Source: an uncultured Subdoligranulum sp. (GTDB taxonomy: Bacteria > Bacillota > Clostridia > Christensenellales > CAG-314). Taken from it: a stretch of DNA of 11,338 nt. The notes under the pieces were generated by a model. The model was not told the DNA's origin, made no database searches, and worked only from the letters and a program-made list of their open reading frames with translations. The DNA lies in assembly GCA_902496185.1 (NCBI GenBank), contig CABUZX010000026.1:1-11338 (forward strand), in the 5' to 3' direction. A program made the translations under genes and the position numbers. Shown here one piece after another: positions 1-4,797 of this stretch. Each line of letters opens with the position of its first letter. Position 1 is the stretch's first letter.

Positions 1-52
1 CTTGTGTCTTGAACTATTTGTCTATTTCTTTCAAGCAACCCACAACAACCCA

Positions 53-84
53 CACCTACGAGATACTTCGTAGGTGTTTTTTTT
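53..84 (+). terminator. Rho-independent terminator of an upstream plus-strand gene
   Basis: A perfect 9-bp stem (CACCTACGA at 53-61 with TCGTAGGTG at 68-76) with a 6-nt loop is followed directly by eight T residues. The transcript it ends starts left of the window. Positions 1-52 carry no start codon with a ribosome binding site and look like the 3' untranslated end of that transcript. Confidence 0.9.
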
Positions 85-145
85 GACGTAAATAGATTGG
101 TTATACAAGGATAGAAGGAAAATTAAATAATAGTATTAAACAACT

Positions 146-174
146 AAAAAACCCAGCCGTATCAGCTGGGTTTT
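146..174 (-). terminator. Terminator of the 719-1360 / 183-722 minus-strand operon
   Basis: CCCAGC (152-157) pairs with GCTGGG (165-170) around a 7-nt loop. The A-run at 146-151 becomes a six-U tail when read on the minus strand, and T171-174 extends the stem with the A-run. It lies just past the stop codon of the 183-722 gene, so it should end that transcript. The T-run on the plus side is only four long, so it is weaker in that direction. Confidence 0.85.
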
Positions 175-182
175 GGCAAAAT

Positions 183-722
183 TTATAGGTGATACTTCAT
201 TGCTTCGATTTTGTCTTCTTCGTAAATAAGAAGTTCACGCGCGAGTTGAAGAGTTTCGGGGTTTACGTCGGGAGTATGACGAAGGATTTTGCCCAAATCT
301 ATCATACCCATAGTGCTACCGATAATCATTAATTCTGCGATTTTACTTATGCTGTTGTCGGACATAAGTTTCATTTTGATGTTAGTTTTGGCAAAAAATT
401 GACCTAATCCACCTTGGTCGTCGAGTAGAGTACCAGTAGAATTTGCAAGTTGATCGGCGCGACGCACAAAGTCGTCGTACTTGATGACTTGTTCTTTAAG
501 AATATCGGCAAGTTTTTTGTTGTCGACTTTTTCTATTACCGTTTCGGTGGCGCGTTTAGCCATGCTTGCGTTGTTTTTGATGCTCCCCAAAACCTTTATT
601 GTGTTTACGTTGTTGGGACATTCTTCGGCGGAATTTTCCCAACAGCTTTTTTTAGTTTTTAAATTTTCCTTATTGGTTTCCTGAGTTAAGGAAGAAGAGT
701 TGTTTTCGACGTCAGAGGTCAT
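183..722 (-). CDS. Putative helical-bundle (ferritin-like/DUF2383-like) protein, probably sporulation-associated
   Basis: The product has 179 residues and is mostly predicted helix. A polar, disordered-looking N-terminus (residues 1-40, with Cys27 and Cys35) precedes helices at roughly 41-64, 68-95, 107-145 and 155-177, as in a four-helix bundle. The pattern resembles small Firmicutes proteins related to ferritin-like/DUF2383 families, but I recognise it only by general shape, and no metal-binding EXXH motif is visible. There is no signal peptide or membrane segment, so it should be cytosolic. The start is well supported: GGAGG at 729-733 lies 6 nt upstream, inside the end of the preceding gene. 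The ATG overlaps that gene's TGA by the ATGA arrangement, which implies translational coupling. The pair sits behind a SigG-like promoter, so expression in the developing spore is inferred. Function is unknown. Confidence 0.85.
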   Translation of the reverse strand: MTSDVENNSSSLTQETNKENLKTKKSCWENSAEECPNNVNTIKVLGSIKNNASMAKRATETVIEKVDNKKLADILKEQVIKYDDFVRRADQLANSTGTLLDDQGGLGQFFAKTNIKMKLMSDNSISKIAELMIIGSTMGMIDLGKILRHTPDVNPETLQLARELLIYEEDKIEAMKYHL

Positions 723-1360
723 TTCATGCCTCCGCTGCGTTTGCTGTTGTTTTTATTGTTTTGGGTGCAACCGCAATCGCAATCTTCGTCGTTTTTGTTG
801 GCGCAATCACAAGCTTGTTGATTGTCGTGGTTGTAATCGCTTGCATAAGTTTCGTCGCAATTACATACGTTTGCGGATTCTTCGGTTCTTGTGTAAGAGC
901 CGTATTGATTGTCGCCTGCATATTGGGGAGCCGTGTTAAAGTTGACGTGAGATTCTGTGTCTGTAAAAGGCTCGGGAATGGACGTTTCGTTGTCGTGAGT
1001 GTGCGGATATTGATTGCTTAAAGCAAAATCGGTATAATCGGTTGTAGAGCCCATGTGGGTGTCGTTTTCTTTAATATTGCCGGTATTTTTGCTACTGTTG
1101 CTACTACTATTGTTGGAGCTTTGAGAATTTTGTGAGTTGTAAGAGCTATTGTTTTGTGAATTGCTTTGATTTTGATATTGTTGTTGATTAGACGTGTTTT
1201 CTTGATAATTTTTGAGTTGATCGTTGTTTAAATAGTAGGGGTCGGTGTAGTTAAACCACTTGTTGCGACTGGTTTCTTGATGAGCGTAGTATTCTCTGTC
1301 TACCGTGCGTGTAGAATTGTTGCTTGTATTATTGTTATTGTTAGATTTTCTTTCTTTCAT
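719..1360 (-). CDS. Asn/Gln/Ser-rich low-complexity protein with a CxC-rich C-terminus
   Basis: The product has 213 residues and I do not recognise a family. The N-terminus is basic and Asn-rich, residues about 55-95 are a run of Asn, Gln and Ser, and the middle is acidic and aromatic-containing. The C-terminus has seven cysteines in three clusters: Cys166/168, Cys184/186 and Cys194/196/198. These CxC and CxCxC motifs interleave with Asp and could bind metal or form disulfide crosslinks. There is no signal peptide or membrane helix. The start has AAGGAGT (1366-1372) about 6 nt upstream. It is first gene of a two-gene operon with the helical-bundle gene, which it overlaps by ATGA. A SigG-like promoter lies 30-60 nt upstream. 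Structural spore or coat-like proteins can have this composition, so a role in the spore is inferred from promoter and composition, not from homology. Confidence 0.8.
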   Translation of the reverse strand: MKERKSNNNNNTSNNSTRTVDREYYAHQETSRNKWFNYTDPYYLNNDQLKNYQENTSNQQQYQNQSNSQNNSSYNSQNSQSSNNSSSNSSKNTGNIKENDTHMGSTTDYTDFALSNQYPHTHDNETSIPEPFTDTESHVNFNTAPQYAGDNQYGSYTRTEESANVCNCDETYASDYNHDNQQACDCANKNDEDCDCGCTQNNKNNSKRSGGMK

Positions 1361-1390
1361 ATTTTACTCCTTATAAAGTTTATTTTTGGT

Positions 1391-1420
1391 TAGTATGTAC
1401 AAAAGTATTAAATAAATTCA
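1391..1420 (-). promoter_or_regulatory. SigG-like forespore promoter for the 719-1360 / 183-722 operon
   Basis: On the minus strand TGAATT (1415-1420) is followed after exactly 17 nt by CATACTA (1391-1397). The forespore SigG consensus in Bacillus is close to TGAATA, 17-18 nt, CATACTA, so only one base differs. Transcription would start near 1384, giving a leader of about 25 nt that contains the ribosome binding site. A SigA reading of the same bases is much poorer. Confidence 0.65.
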
Positions 1421-1438
1421 AAACCTACTTAAAAAATA

Positions 1439-1467
1439 TTGACAAAAAGGTAGTTGTGTGGTAAAGT
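1439..1467 (+). promoter_or_regulatory. SigA promoter of rplU-prp-rpmA
   Basis: TTGACA (1439-1444), a 17-nt spacer and TAAAGT (1462-1467) form a strong vegetative promoter. Transcription should begin near 1474, leaving a leader of about 80 nt. It runs divergent from the SigG-like promoter, with only about 20 nt between the two -35 elements. Confidence 0.85.
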
Positions 1468-1473
1468 ATTTGG

Positions 1474-1550
1474 CGAGCCGCATGAAAAAGGTTTTTTAAA
1501 GCGCTTTGGCGCTACCTTGTTTCAGCGAGACTGGTTAGAGGAGGTACAAA
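1474..1550 (+). ncRNA. Ribosomal protein L21 mRNA leader
   Basis: The transcribed leader upstream of rplU resembles the Firmicutes L21 leader family. It has an early CCGCATGAAAAAGGT segment, a hairpin, and the end block GCGAGACTGGTTAGAGGAGG just before the gene. The hairpin has AAGGT (1488-1492) pairing with ACCTT (1514-1518) outside, and AGCGC (1500-1504) pairing with GCGCT (1509-1513) around a TTTG loop. The likely role is feedback control of the operon by a ribosomal protein, which is inferred from the family. Assignment is from remembered motifs, not a covariance search. Confidence 0.7.
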
Positions 1551-1556
1551 CGGAAT

Positions 1557-1865
1557 ATGTACGCAATAGTTGTCACCGGAGGCAAACAATATAGAGTTGC
1601 CAAGGATCAGGTGTTGTCTGTAGAAAAGTTGAACGTTCAAGTAGGAGATCAAATTTCTTTGAACGCTATTTTGTATTCAGACGGCGAAAACATGGTGGTA
1701 GGTAATGACGCAAGCAAAATTTCTGTCAAGGCGGAAGTTTTGGAGCACGGCAAAGGCGCAAAGCTCAATATCTTTACTTATAAAGCCAAAAAGAACATTC
1801 GCAAAAGACAAGGCCACAGACAACCTTATACGAAGCTCAAAATCGTTGACGTTTCGGTAGGTTAA
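1557..1865 (+). CDS. rplU: 50S ribosomal protein L21
   Basis: The protein has 102 residues, normal for bacterial L21, which binds 23S rRNA in the large subunit. It begins with the family signature MYAIVVTGGKQYRVAKDQ. It ends with the basic block YKAKKNIRKRQGHRQPYTKL, in which the KRxGHRQP segment is the typical L21 C-terminal rRNA-binding motif. The start is fixed by the conserved N-terminus. The strong GAGGAGGT (1538-1545) is about 12 nt upstream, farther than usual, which is a feature of the leader rather than evidence for another start. It is first in the rplU-prp-rpmA operon, 7 nt before prp. Confidence 0.98.
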   Translation: MYAIVVTGGKQYRVAKDQVLSVEKLNVQVGDQISLNAILYSDGENMVVGNDASKISVKAEVLEHGKGAKLNIFTYKAKKNIRKRQGHRQPYTKLKIVDVSVG

Positions 1866-1872
1866 ACAAAAA

Positions 1873-2211
1873 ATGACGGATGTAAAAATCGCAAAAAAGG
1901 ACGGTAGTATCGTGTCTATCGTATGCGACGGGCATACGGGTTACGGCATAGCGGGTGAAGATATAGTTTGTTCGGCGTTGTCAAGCGTTGTTCAGACAGC
2001 TTTGCTTGGGCTACTGACCGTCGCCAAAGTCAACGTAAAGTACAAGGTTGACGAGGCGCAGGGGTATTTGGAAATTTCTCTCCCGCAAGATTTATCAATG
2101 GAAGAGCGTCACGATTGTGACGTTATACTCAACACTATGTTGTGTGGAGTAAGCGACCTGAGAGAGGGTTTTTCCGATTTCATCAATTTGGAGGTCAAAG
2201 ATGTTTATTAA
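1873..2211 (+). CDS. prp: Ribosomal-processing cysteine protease Prp (YsxB family)
   Basis: The protein has 112 residues. Prp is a cysteine protease that removes the short N-terminal extension of ribosomal protein L27 in Firmicutes and related bacteria, a step needed for ribosome function. The active-site block is clear: His21 in the GHTGYG segment and Cys33 in the EDIVCSALS segment, matching the catalytic His/Cys pair of the family. The position between rplU and rpmA is the classic one for this gene. Its own ribosome binding site is weak, so translation may depend on coupling to rplU 7 nt upstream. The 3' end overlaps rpmA by 11 nt. The substrate encoded next door has the matching cleavable extension. 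Confidence 0.95.
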   Translation: MTDVKIAKKDGSIVSIVCDGHTGYGIAGEDIVCSALSSVVQTALLGLLTVAKVNVKYKVDEAQGYLEISLPQDLSMEERHDCDVILNTMLCGVSDLREGFSDFINLEVKDVY

Positions 2212-2479
2212 GATCCAATTATTTGCTCATAAAAAAGGTATGGGCAGTTCAAAAAACGGTAGAGATAGTGCCAGCCAAAGACTGGGAGCAAAACGTGCTG
2301 ATGGTCAATTTGTTTTGGCGGGTAATATTTTGGTGCGTCAACGCGGTACGGCTATGCACCCGGGCAACAACGTCGGTATTGGTAAGGACGACACTTTGTT
2401 TGCTTTGATTGACGGTATCGTCAAGTTTGAACGTAAGGGCAAAAAAGATAAACAAGTCAGTGTTTATCCTGAAGCTTAA
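2201..2479 (+). CDS. rpmA: 50S ribosomal protein L27 with Prp-cleavable N-terminus
   Basis: The protein has 92 residues. L27 sits near the peptidyl-transferase centre, where its N-terminus reaches towards tRNA. The conserved core GSSKNGRDSASQRLGAKR is present, and downstream the RQRGT.MHPG.NVGIGKDDTLFA pattern is typical. The first residues MFIKIQLFAHKKG are the Firmicutes extension. By analogy with Staphylococcus aureus, Prp should cut just before Ala9, leaving AHKKG as the mature N-terminus. GGAGGT at 2190-2195 lies 5 nt upstream of the ATG, inside prp, so the two genes overlap by 11 nt. The obg gene that often follows rpmA is absent here; a terminator follows instead. Confidence 0.98.
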   Translation: MFIKIQLFAHKKGMGSSKNGRDSASQRLGAKRADGQFVLAGNILVRQRGTAMHPGNNVGIGKDDTLFALIDGIVKFERKGKKDKQVSVYPEA

Positions 2480-2488
2480 CAAAAATCT

Positions 2489-2516
2489 AAAGAGTTGCAA
2501 TTAGCAACTCTTTTTT
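2489..2516 (+). terminator. Terminator of the rplU-prp-rpmA operon
   Basis: AAAGAGTTGC (2489-2498) pairs with GCAACTCTTT (2504-2513) around a 5-nt loop and runs into six T residues (2511-2516). It lies 10 nt after the rpmA stop. The next gene starts only 27 nt later and I see no convincing promoter between, so some read-through may feed the glycosylase gene. Confidence 0.9.
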
Positions 2517-2542
2517 AATAAGCAAAACTTAAAAGGTAAAAA

Positions 2543-3364
2543 ATGGCGCAATTTTTAATAAATAACGACGGTTTTTTTAATCCGCAGGATACGTTGGAGT
2601 GCGGGCAAATCTTTAGATATAAAAAGTTAAACACGGATTGTTTTAGCGTGGTTAGTCTTGACAAGACGGCAAAAATTTTTTTGAGCGACGACGGTTGGGT
2701 GGTAGAATGTGACGACGTAGAATATTTTAAAAACTTTTTTGACCTTAATACGGATTACGGGCAAATAGTCAGTCAATTGTCGAGTACGGGCGAGATTATG
2801 CAAAAAGCCGTTTTGGCAGGCAAAGGTATAAGGATTTTACGCCAAAACCTTGTGGAGATGATAATATCATTTATTATTTCGGCAAACAACAACATCAAGC
2901 GTATTCAATTGATTATTGAAAAAATGTGTATGGCGCTTGGCAAGCCTATTGCAAACGGTGAATATGCTTTTCCTGAATTAAAGGCGTTGGCAAGTCAAAC
3001 TTCGGAGTTTTTTGTTTCTATCGGGGCGGGGTACAGGGCGGAATATCTTGCGCAAACCTGCAAAAATCTTTACGAAAGCTTTGATTTTGAGGCGTTGAAA
3101 AATGCCGATACGCCTACTGCGCGGAAAATTCTTTTGGGGCTAAAGGGTGTTGGACCAAAGGTTGCCGATTGCATTTTGTTGTTTGGTTTACATAGGGGAG
3201 ACGTTTTTCCCGTGGATACTTGGATAAAAAAAGCTTACCACGACGGATTTGAAACGGGGCTAAAAGACGACAAAATTTCGGCGTTTTTTGTAGAAAAATT
3301 TAAAAATTTGTCAGGAATAGCACAACAATATTTATTTTATTTTTATAGAACTATAGACAAATAA
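2543..3364 (+). CDS. OGG1-type 8-oxoguanine DNA glycosylase / AP lyase
   Basis: The protein has 273 residues. It should excise 8-oxoguanine opposite cytosine and cleave the abasic strand in base excision repair. The N-terminal region (1-85) fits the OGG N-terminal domain, with CGQIFRYK at 20-27 matching the family QxFRW motif. A helical HhH-GPD domain follows. SANNNIKRI (113-121) matches the damage-recognition NNN block. The helix-hairpin-helix GVGPKVADC (202-210) carries the likely catalytic Lys206, and PVDTW (223-227) carries the likely catalytic Asp225. Key residues are therefore present and an active bifunctional enzyme is expected. Most bacteria use MutM for this lesion; some Clostridia carry Ogg instead or as well. 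The ribosome binding site (AAAAGG, 2532-2537) is moderate. No cofactor cluster motif is present at the C-terminus, unlike MutY or Nth. Confidence 0.92.
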   Translation: MAQFLINNDGFFNPQDTLECGQIFRYKKLNTDCFSVVSLDKTAKIFLSDDGWVVECDDVEYFKNFFDLNTDYGQIVSQLSSTGEIMQKAVLAGKGIRILRQNLVEMIISFIISANNNIKRIQLIIEKMCMALGKPIANGEYAFPELKALASQTSEFFVSIGAGYRAEYLAQTCKNLYESFDFEALKNADTPTARKILLGLKGVGPKVADCILLFGLHRGDVFPVDTWIKKAYHDGFETGLKDDKISAFFVEKFKNLSGIAQQYLFYFYRTIDK

Positions 3365-3382
3365 GCTTTTGTATGATATAAT
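3354..3382 (+). promoter_or_regulatory. SigA promoter of the NYN-domain gene
   Basis: TAGACA (3354-3359), a 17-nt spacer and a perfect TATAAT (3377-3382) preceded by an extended TGA form a strong vegetative promoter. The -35 lies over the last codons of the glycosylase gene. Transcription should start near 3389, giving a leader of about 30 nt. Confidence 0.8.
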
Positions 3383-3418
3383 TTAATATATTATTATTGT
3401 TATTTTTGGAGGTACAAT

Positions 3419-4057
3419 ATGCAAATGGAAAAAAACGTAGCCCTTTTTGTTGACGTTGACAATTGTGGCTTGACTTTGGATACTTTTAATAACGCTATTG
3501 CCGAAGCGAAAGAAAGAGGAAATCTCGTTTACGGAAAAGTTTACGGATTGTCCGACCGCAAGCACGGAGCTATTATCAACGTGGCTACAAATCTCGGTTT
3601 TGATACCGCTACCGTAATGCGCAACAAAAAGCGTGGCAGAAAAGATTTTGACGCTCGTATGATTGTTGACGTGTTGGATACCGTTTTTTCCTACAATCAT
3701 ATTGATACGGTATGTATTGTATCCGCGCCTTTTGATATGGTTTACTTGTATTCTAAACTGCATCTTTTGGGCGTAAACGTTGTTGCGTTGGATAATGGTG
3801 ATGAGGATTGCCTTGCTTTGATTGATGACGTTTTGGATATAGGTTTGGTGGAAACTCTTAAGCCTATTGCTGCTCCCAAACAGCAGGAAGTTGCCGTGAC
3901 AAAAGCGGTGGAAGCTGTTGACTCTGCTCCCGTCGAAGAGACCGTTGCTACGGAAGAATCTTTTAAAGAACCGGAATATTCTCCGGAAGATGAAAAACTT
4001 CTTGGGGAAATTAAAAAACTTTTGGCTGACTATAACAACGAAACGGAAAATAAATAA
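3419..4057 (+). CDS. NYN (PIN-like) domain protein with acidic C-terminal tail
   Basis: The protein has 212 residues. Residues 5-145 fit the NYN/LabA-type PIN-like fold, a family of metal-dependent nucleases or RNA-binding relatives. The first acidic motif is FVDVDN (10-15), with Asp12 and Asp14. A central RKDFDARMIVDVLD block (74-87) supplies Asp76, Asp78 and Asp84. The third motif, usually SGDxDF, reads SAPFDM (102-107): its first Asp is replaced and only Asp106 remains. Activity is therefore uncertain. Residues 150-212 form a low-complexity tail rich in Glu, Val and Ala, ending in a short charged helix. The start has GGAGGT (3408-3413) 5 nt upstream. It is transcribed alone, between a SigA promoter and a strong terminator. 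Cellular role is unknown; RNA processing is the family-based guess. Confidence 0.88.
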   Translation: MQMEKNVALFVDVDNCGLTLDTFNNAIAEAKERGNLVYGKVYGLSDRKHGAIINVATNLGFDTATVMRNKKRGRKDFDARMIVDVLDTVFSYNHIDTVCIVSAPFDMVYLYSKLHLLGVNVVALDNGDEDCLALIDDVLDIGLVETLKPIAAPKQQEVAVTKAVEAVDSAPVEETVATEESFKEPEYSPEDEKLLGEIKKLLADYNNETENK

Positions 4058-4104
4058 CGGGTTGTCTTTTGTTTTAGCAACCAAAATTAAAAGTTACGTA
4101 ACGT

Positions 4105-4132
4105 ATCCCATGCTTAAGCATGGGATTTTTTT
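4105..4132 (+). terminator. Terminator of the NYN-domain gene
   Basis: ATCCCATGC (4105-4113) pairs perfectly with GCATGGGAT (4118-4126) around a TTAA loop and runs into seven T residues (4126-4132). It is a strong terminator, about 50 nt after the stop codon. Confidence 0.92.
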
Positions 4133-4184
4133 ATATATAATAGGGTTTTATTTTTTTTTAAGGGATAAATATGCTCGTTTTTCG

Positions 4185-4239
4185 TCATACTTACTTTATG
4201 AATTTGATAAAAATGCAAATTCCATTTACGTAAGTATGA
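4185..4239. repeat. Nested inverted repeat in the NYN gene - tRNA-Leu intergenic region
   Basis: TCATACTTAC (4185-4194) is the exact reverse complement of GTAAGTATGA (4230-4239). Inside it, GAATTTG (4200-4206) is the exact reverse complement of CAAATTC (4216-4222). The two perfect stems of 10 and 7 bp nest coaxially, separated by an asymmetric internal loop of 5 and 7 nt, so the 55-nt block can fold as one long hairpin on either strand. It lies past the NYN terminator and before the tRNA terminator, with no obvious gene. It could be a small structured RNA, a short palindromic repeat element or an insertion-element remnant. Confidence 0.6.
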
Positions 4240-4286
4240 TTAAACCTATATAGAATATAAAAGTTTGCTAAAAATAATCAATAAGA

Positions 4287-4328
4287 TAAAAAATAAACGA
4301 ACTTTGAATAATCAAAGTCCGTTTATTT
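4287..4328 (-). terminator. Terminator of the tRNA-Leu gene
   Basis: AAATAAACG plus ACTTTG (4291-4306) pairs with CAAAGT plus CGTTTATTT (4313-4328), with one A/C mismatch and a 6-nt loop. Read on the minus strand it is followed by a U-rich tail from the A-run before 4294. It lies 5 nt past the tRNA CCA end, as expected for a monocistronic tRNA. Confidence 0.85.
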
Positions 4329-4333
4329 GATTT

Positions 4334-4419
4334 TGGTGCCGAAGGCGGGACTTGAACCCGCATGTTGTTGCCAACAGCGGATTTTGAGTCCGCCGCGTCT
4401 GCCATTCCACCACTTCGGC
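4334..4419 (-). tRNA. tRNA-Leu (anticodon CAA), CCA encoded
   Basis: Read on the minus strand, the acceptor GCCGAAG (4413-4419) pairs with CTTCGGC (4338-4344), followed by discriminator A and an encoded CCA (4334-4336). The anticodon stem GCGGA/TCCGC encloses the 7-nt loop CTCAAAA, giving anticodon CAA, which reads UUG leucine codons. The long variable arm TGTTG-GCAA-CAACA marks a class II tRNA and agrees with leucine. The T arm GCGGG-TTCAAGT-CCCGC is perfect. The total is 86 nt including CCA. It has its own promoter and terminator and no tRNA neighbours in the window. Confidence 0.97.
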
Positions 4420-4434
4420 AACTTTTGCTTGATT

Positions 4435-4464
4435 ATATTAGCACAATATCGGTTTTGCGGTCAA
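4435..4464 (-). promoter_or_regulatory. SigA promoter of tRNA-Leu
   Basis: On the minus strand TTGACC (4459-4464), an 18-nt spacer and TAATAT (4435-4440) preceded by an extended TGC lie just upstream of the tRNA. A second A/T-rich hexamer TATAAT overlaps at 4432-4437 but would need a 21-nt spacer. Transcription would start about 10 nt before the mature 5' end. Confidence 0.7.
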
Positions 4465-4639
4465 GCGTTTTTGTTAAAATTTTTAAAAACTTTTTAACGT
4501 TTTGTTTGCAGAAGATTTATTGCGCTCAATAGGGGGGGTAAAACAAAAAAATGAATTTTAGGACACGTCGTATTTAATCTTTTGACAAAAAGCGTTTTTT
4601 CATAAATCCGATAACATATCCAAATTTACGTCTTTATAC
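4465..4639. other. AT-rich intergenic stretch between tRNA-Leu and the spo0A-like control region
   Basis: I see no gene here. It contains a weak A/T inverted repeat (GTTAAAA at 4473 with TTTTAAC near 4498), an isolated run of seven G residues at 4532-4538 that stands out from the base composition, and TGACAAA at 4583-4589, a one-mismatch relative of the 0A box. The short ATG frame at 4551 stops after eight codons. Confidence 0.5.
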
Positions 4640-4666
4640 TTGTAAAATAATTCTTTTTTGTGGAGT

Positions 4667-4673
4667 TTCGACA
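4667..4673 (-). promoter_or_regulatory. Exact 0A box (Spo0A binding site) upstream of the spo0A-like gene
   Basis: TTCGACA on the plus strand is TGTCGAA on the minus strand, an exact match to the Spo0A recognition consensus TGNCGAA, with an extra flanking A as in the favoured longer form. It is 125 nt upstream of the start codon. It sits inside the distal promoter candidates, touching a SigH-like -35, so it could mediate self-control or control by another Spo0A. Confidence 0.65.
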
Positions 4674-4699
4674 GGATATTATATAATTTTGTACAAAAT
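4671..4699 (+). promoter_or_regulatory. Candidate distal SigH-type promoter
   Basis: ACAGGATAT (4671-4679) fits the SigH -35 consensus RnAGGAwWW completely. After 11 nt, GTACAAAAT (4691-4699) sits where RnnGAATww is expected, but the GAAT core reads CAAA, with two mismatches. A SigA alternative is TATAAT at 4682-4687 with a poor -35 (TTGTGG, 4658-4663, 18-nt spacer). In Bacillus subtilis spo0A has a SigH promoter flanked by 0A boxes, so the arrangement is suggestive, but the weak -10 keeps this tentative. Confidence 0.35.
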
Positions 4700-4705
4700 T
4701 ATATA
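4680..4705. repeat. 26-bp perfect palindrome in the spo0A-like promoter region
   Basis: Positions 4680-4705 read identically on both strands, centred on GTAC, with arms ending ATTTTGTAC and GTACAAAAT. Two further half-site copies of TACAAAA follow at 4710-4716 and 4733-4739. The palindrome covers the SigA-like TATAAT and the SigH-like -10 position, so it looks like an operator for a dimeric regulator. It could instead form an RNA hairpin if transcribed from further upstream; the high A/T content makes chance symmetry a partial explanation. Confidence 0.65.
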
Positions 4706-4743
4706 TTTTTACAAAAATAGTTATTAATTTTTTACAAAATTGC

Positions 4744-4772
4744 TTGATTTATTGCAAAATAAGTGGTAATAT
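4744..4772 (+). promoter_or_regulatory. Proximal SigA-like promoter of the spo0A-like gene
   Basis: TTGATT (4744-4749), exactly 17 nt, and TAATAT (4767-4772) lie just upstream of the gene. Each hexamer matches the consensus at four of six bases. Transcription would start near 4779, about 19 nt before the start codon and just ahead of the ribosome binding site. Confidence 0.55.
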
Positions 4773-4797
4773 CTATTCACTTGAGAGGAGGAAAGAT

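Noticed and set aside
78..90. TTTTGACGTAA resembling a 0A box
   Set aside because: It differs from TGNCGAA and overlaps the terminator T-run, with no promoter or start nearby.
450..1021. Several plus-strand open frames opposite the minus-strand operon
   Set aside because: They lack ribosome binding sites and mirror the low-complexity composition of the real genes, which have coupled starts and good ribosome binding sites.
3383..4084. 233-codon open frame antisense to the NYN-domain gene
   Set aside because: No ribosome binding site or family resemblance. The plus-strand frame has NYN motifs, a promoter, a strong ribosome binding site and a terminator.
4171..4233. 20-codon frame from ATG 4171 inside the nested inverted repeat region
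   Set aside because: Very short and spans the repeat. The AAGGGA upstream is not enough to support it as a gene.
4532..4538. Run of seven G as a possible phase-variable tract
   Set aside because: It is not in or next to a promoter or reading frame whose length change would switch a gene.
4744..4797. Longer N-terminus for the spo0A-like protein starting at TTG 4744
   Set aside because: The TTG is the -35 element of the proximal promoter and has no ribosome binding site. ATG 4798 has AGGAGG at 6 nt and matches the length of known Spo0A N-termini.
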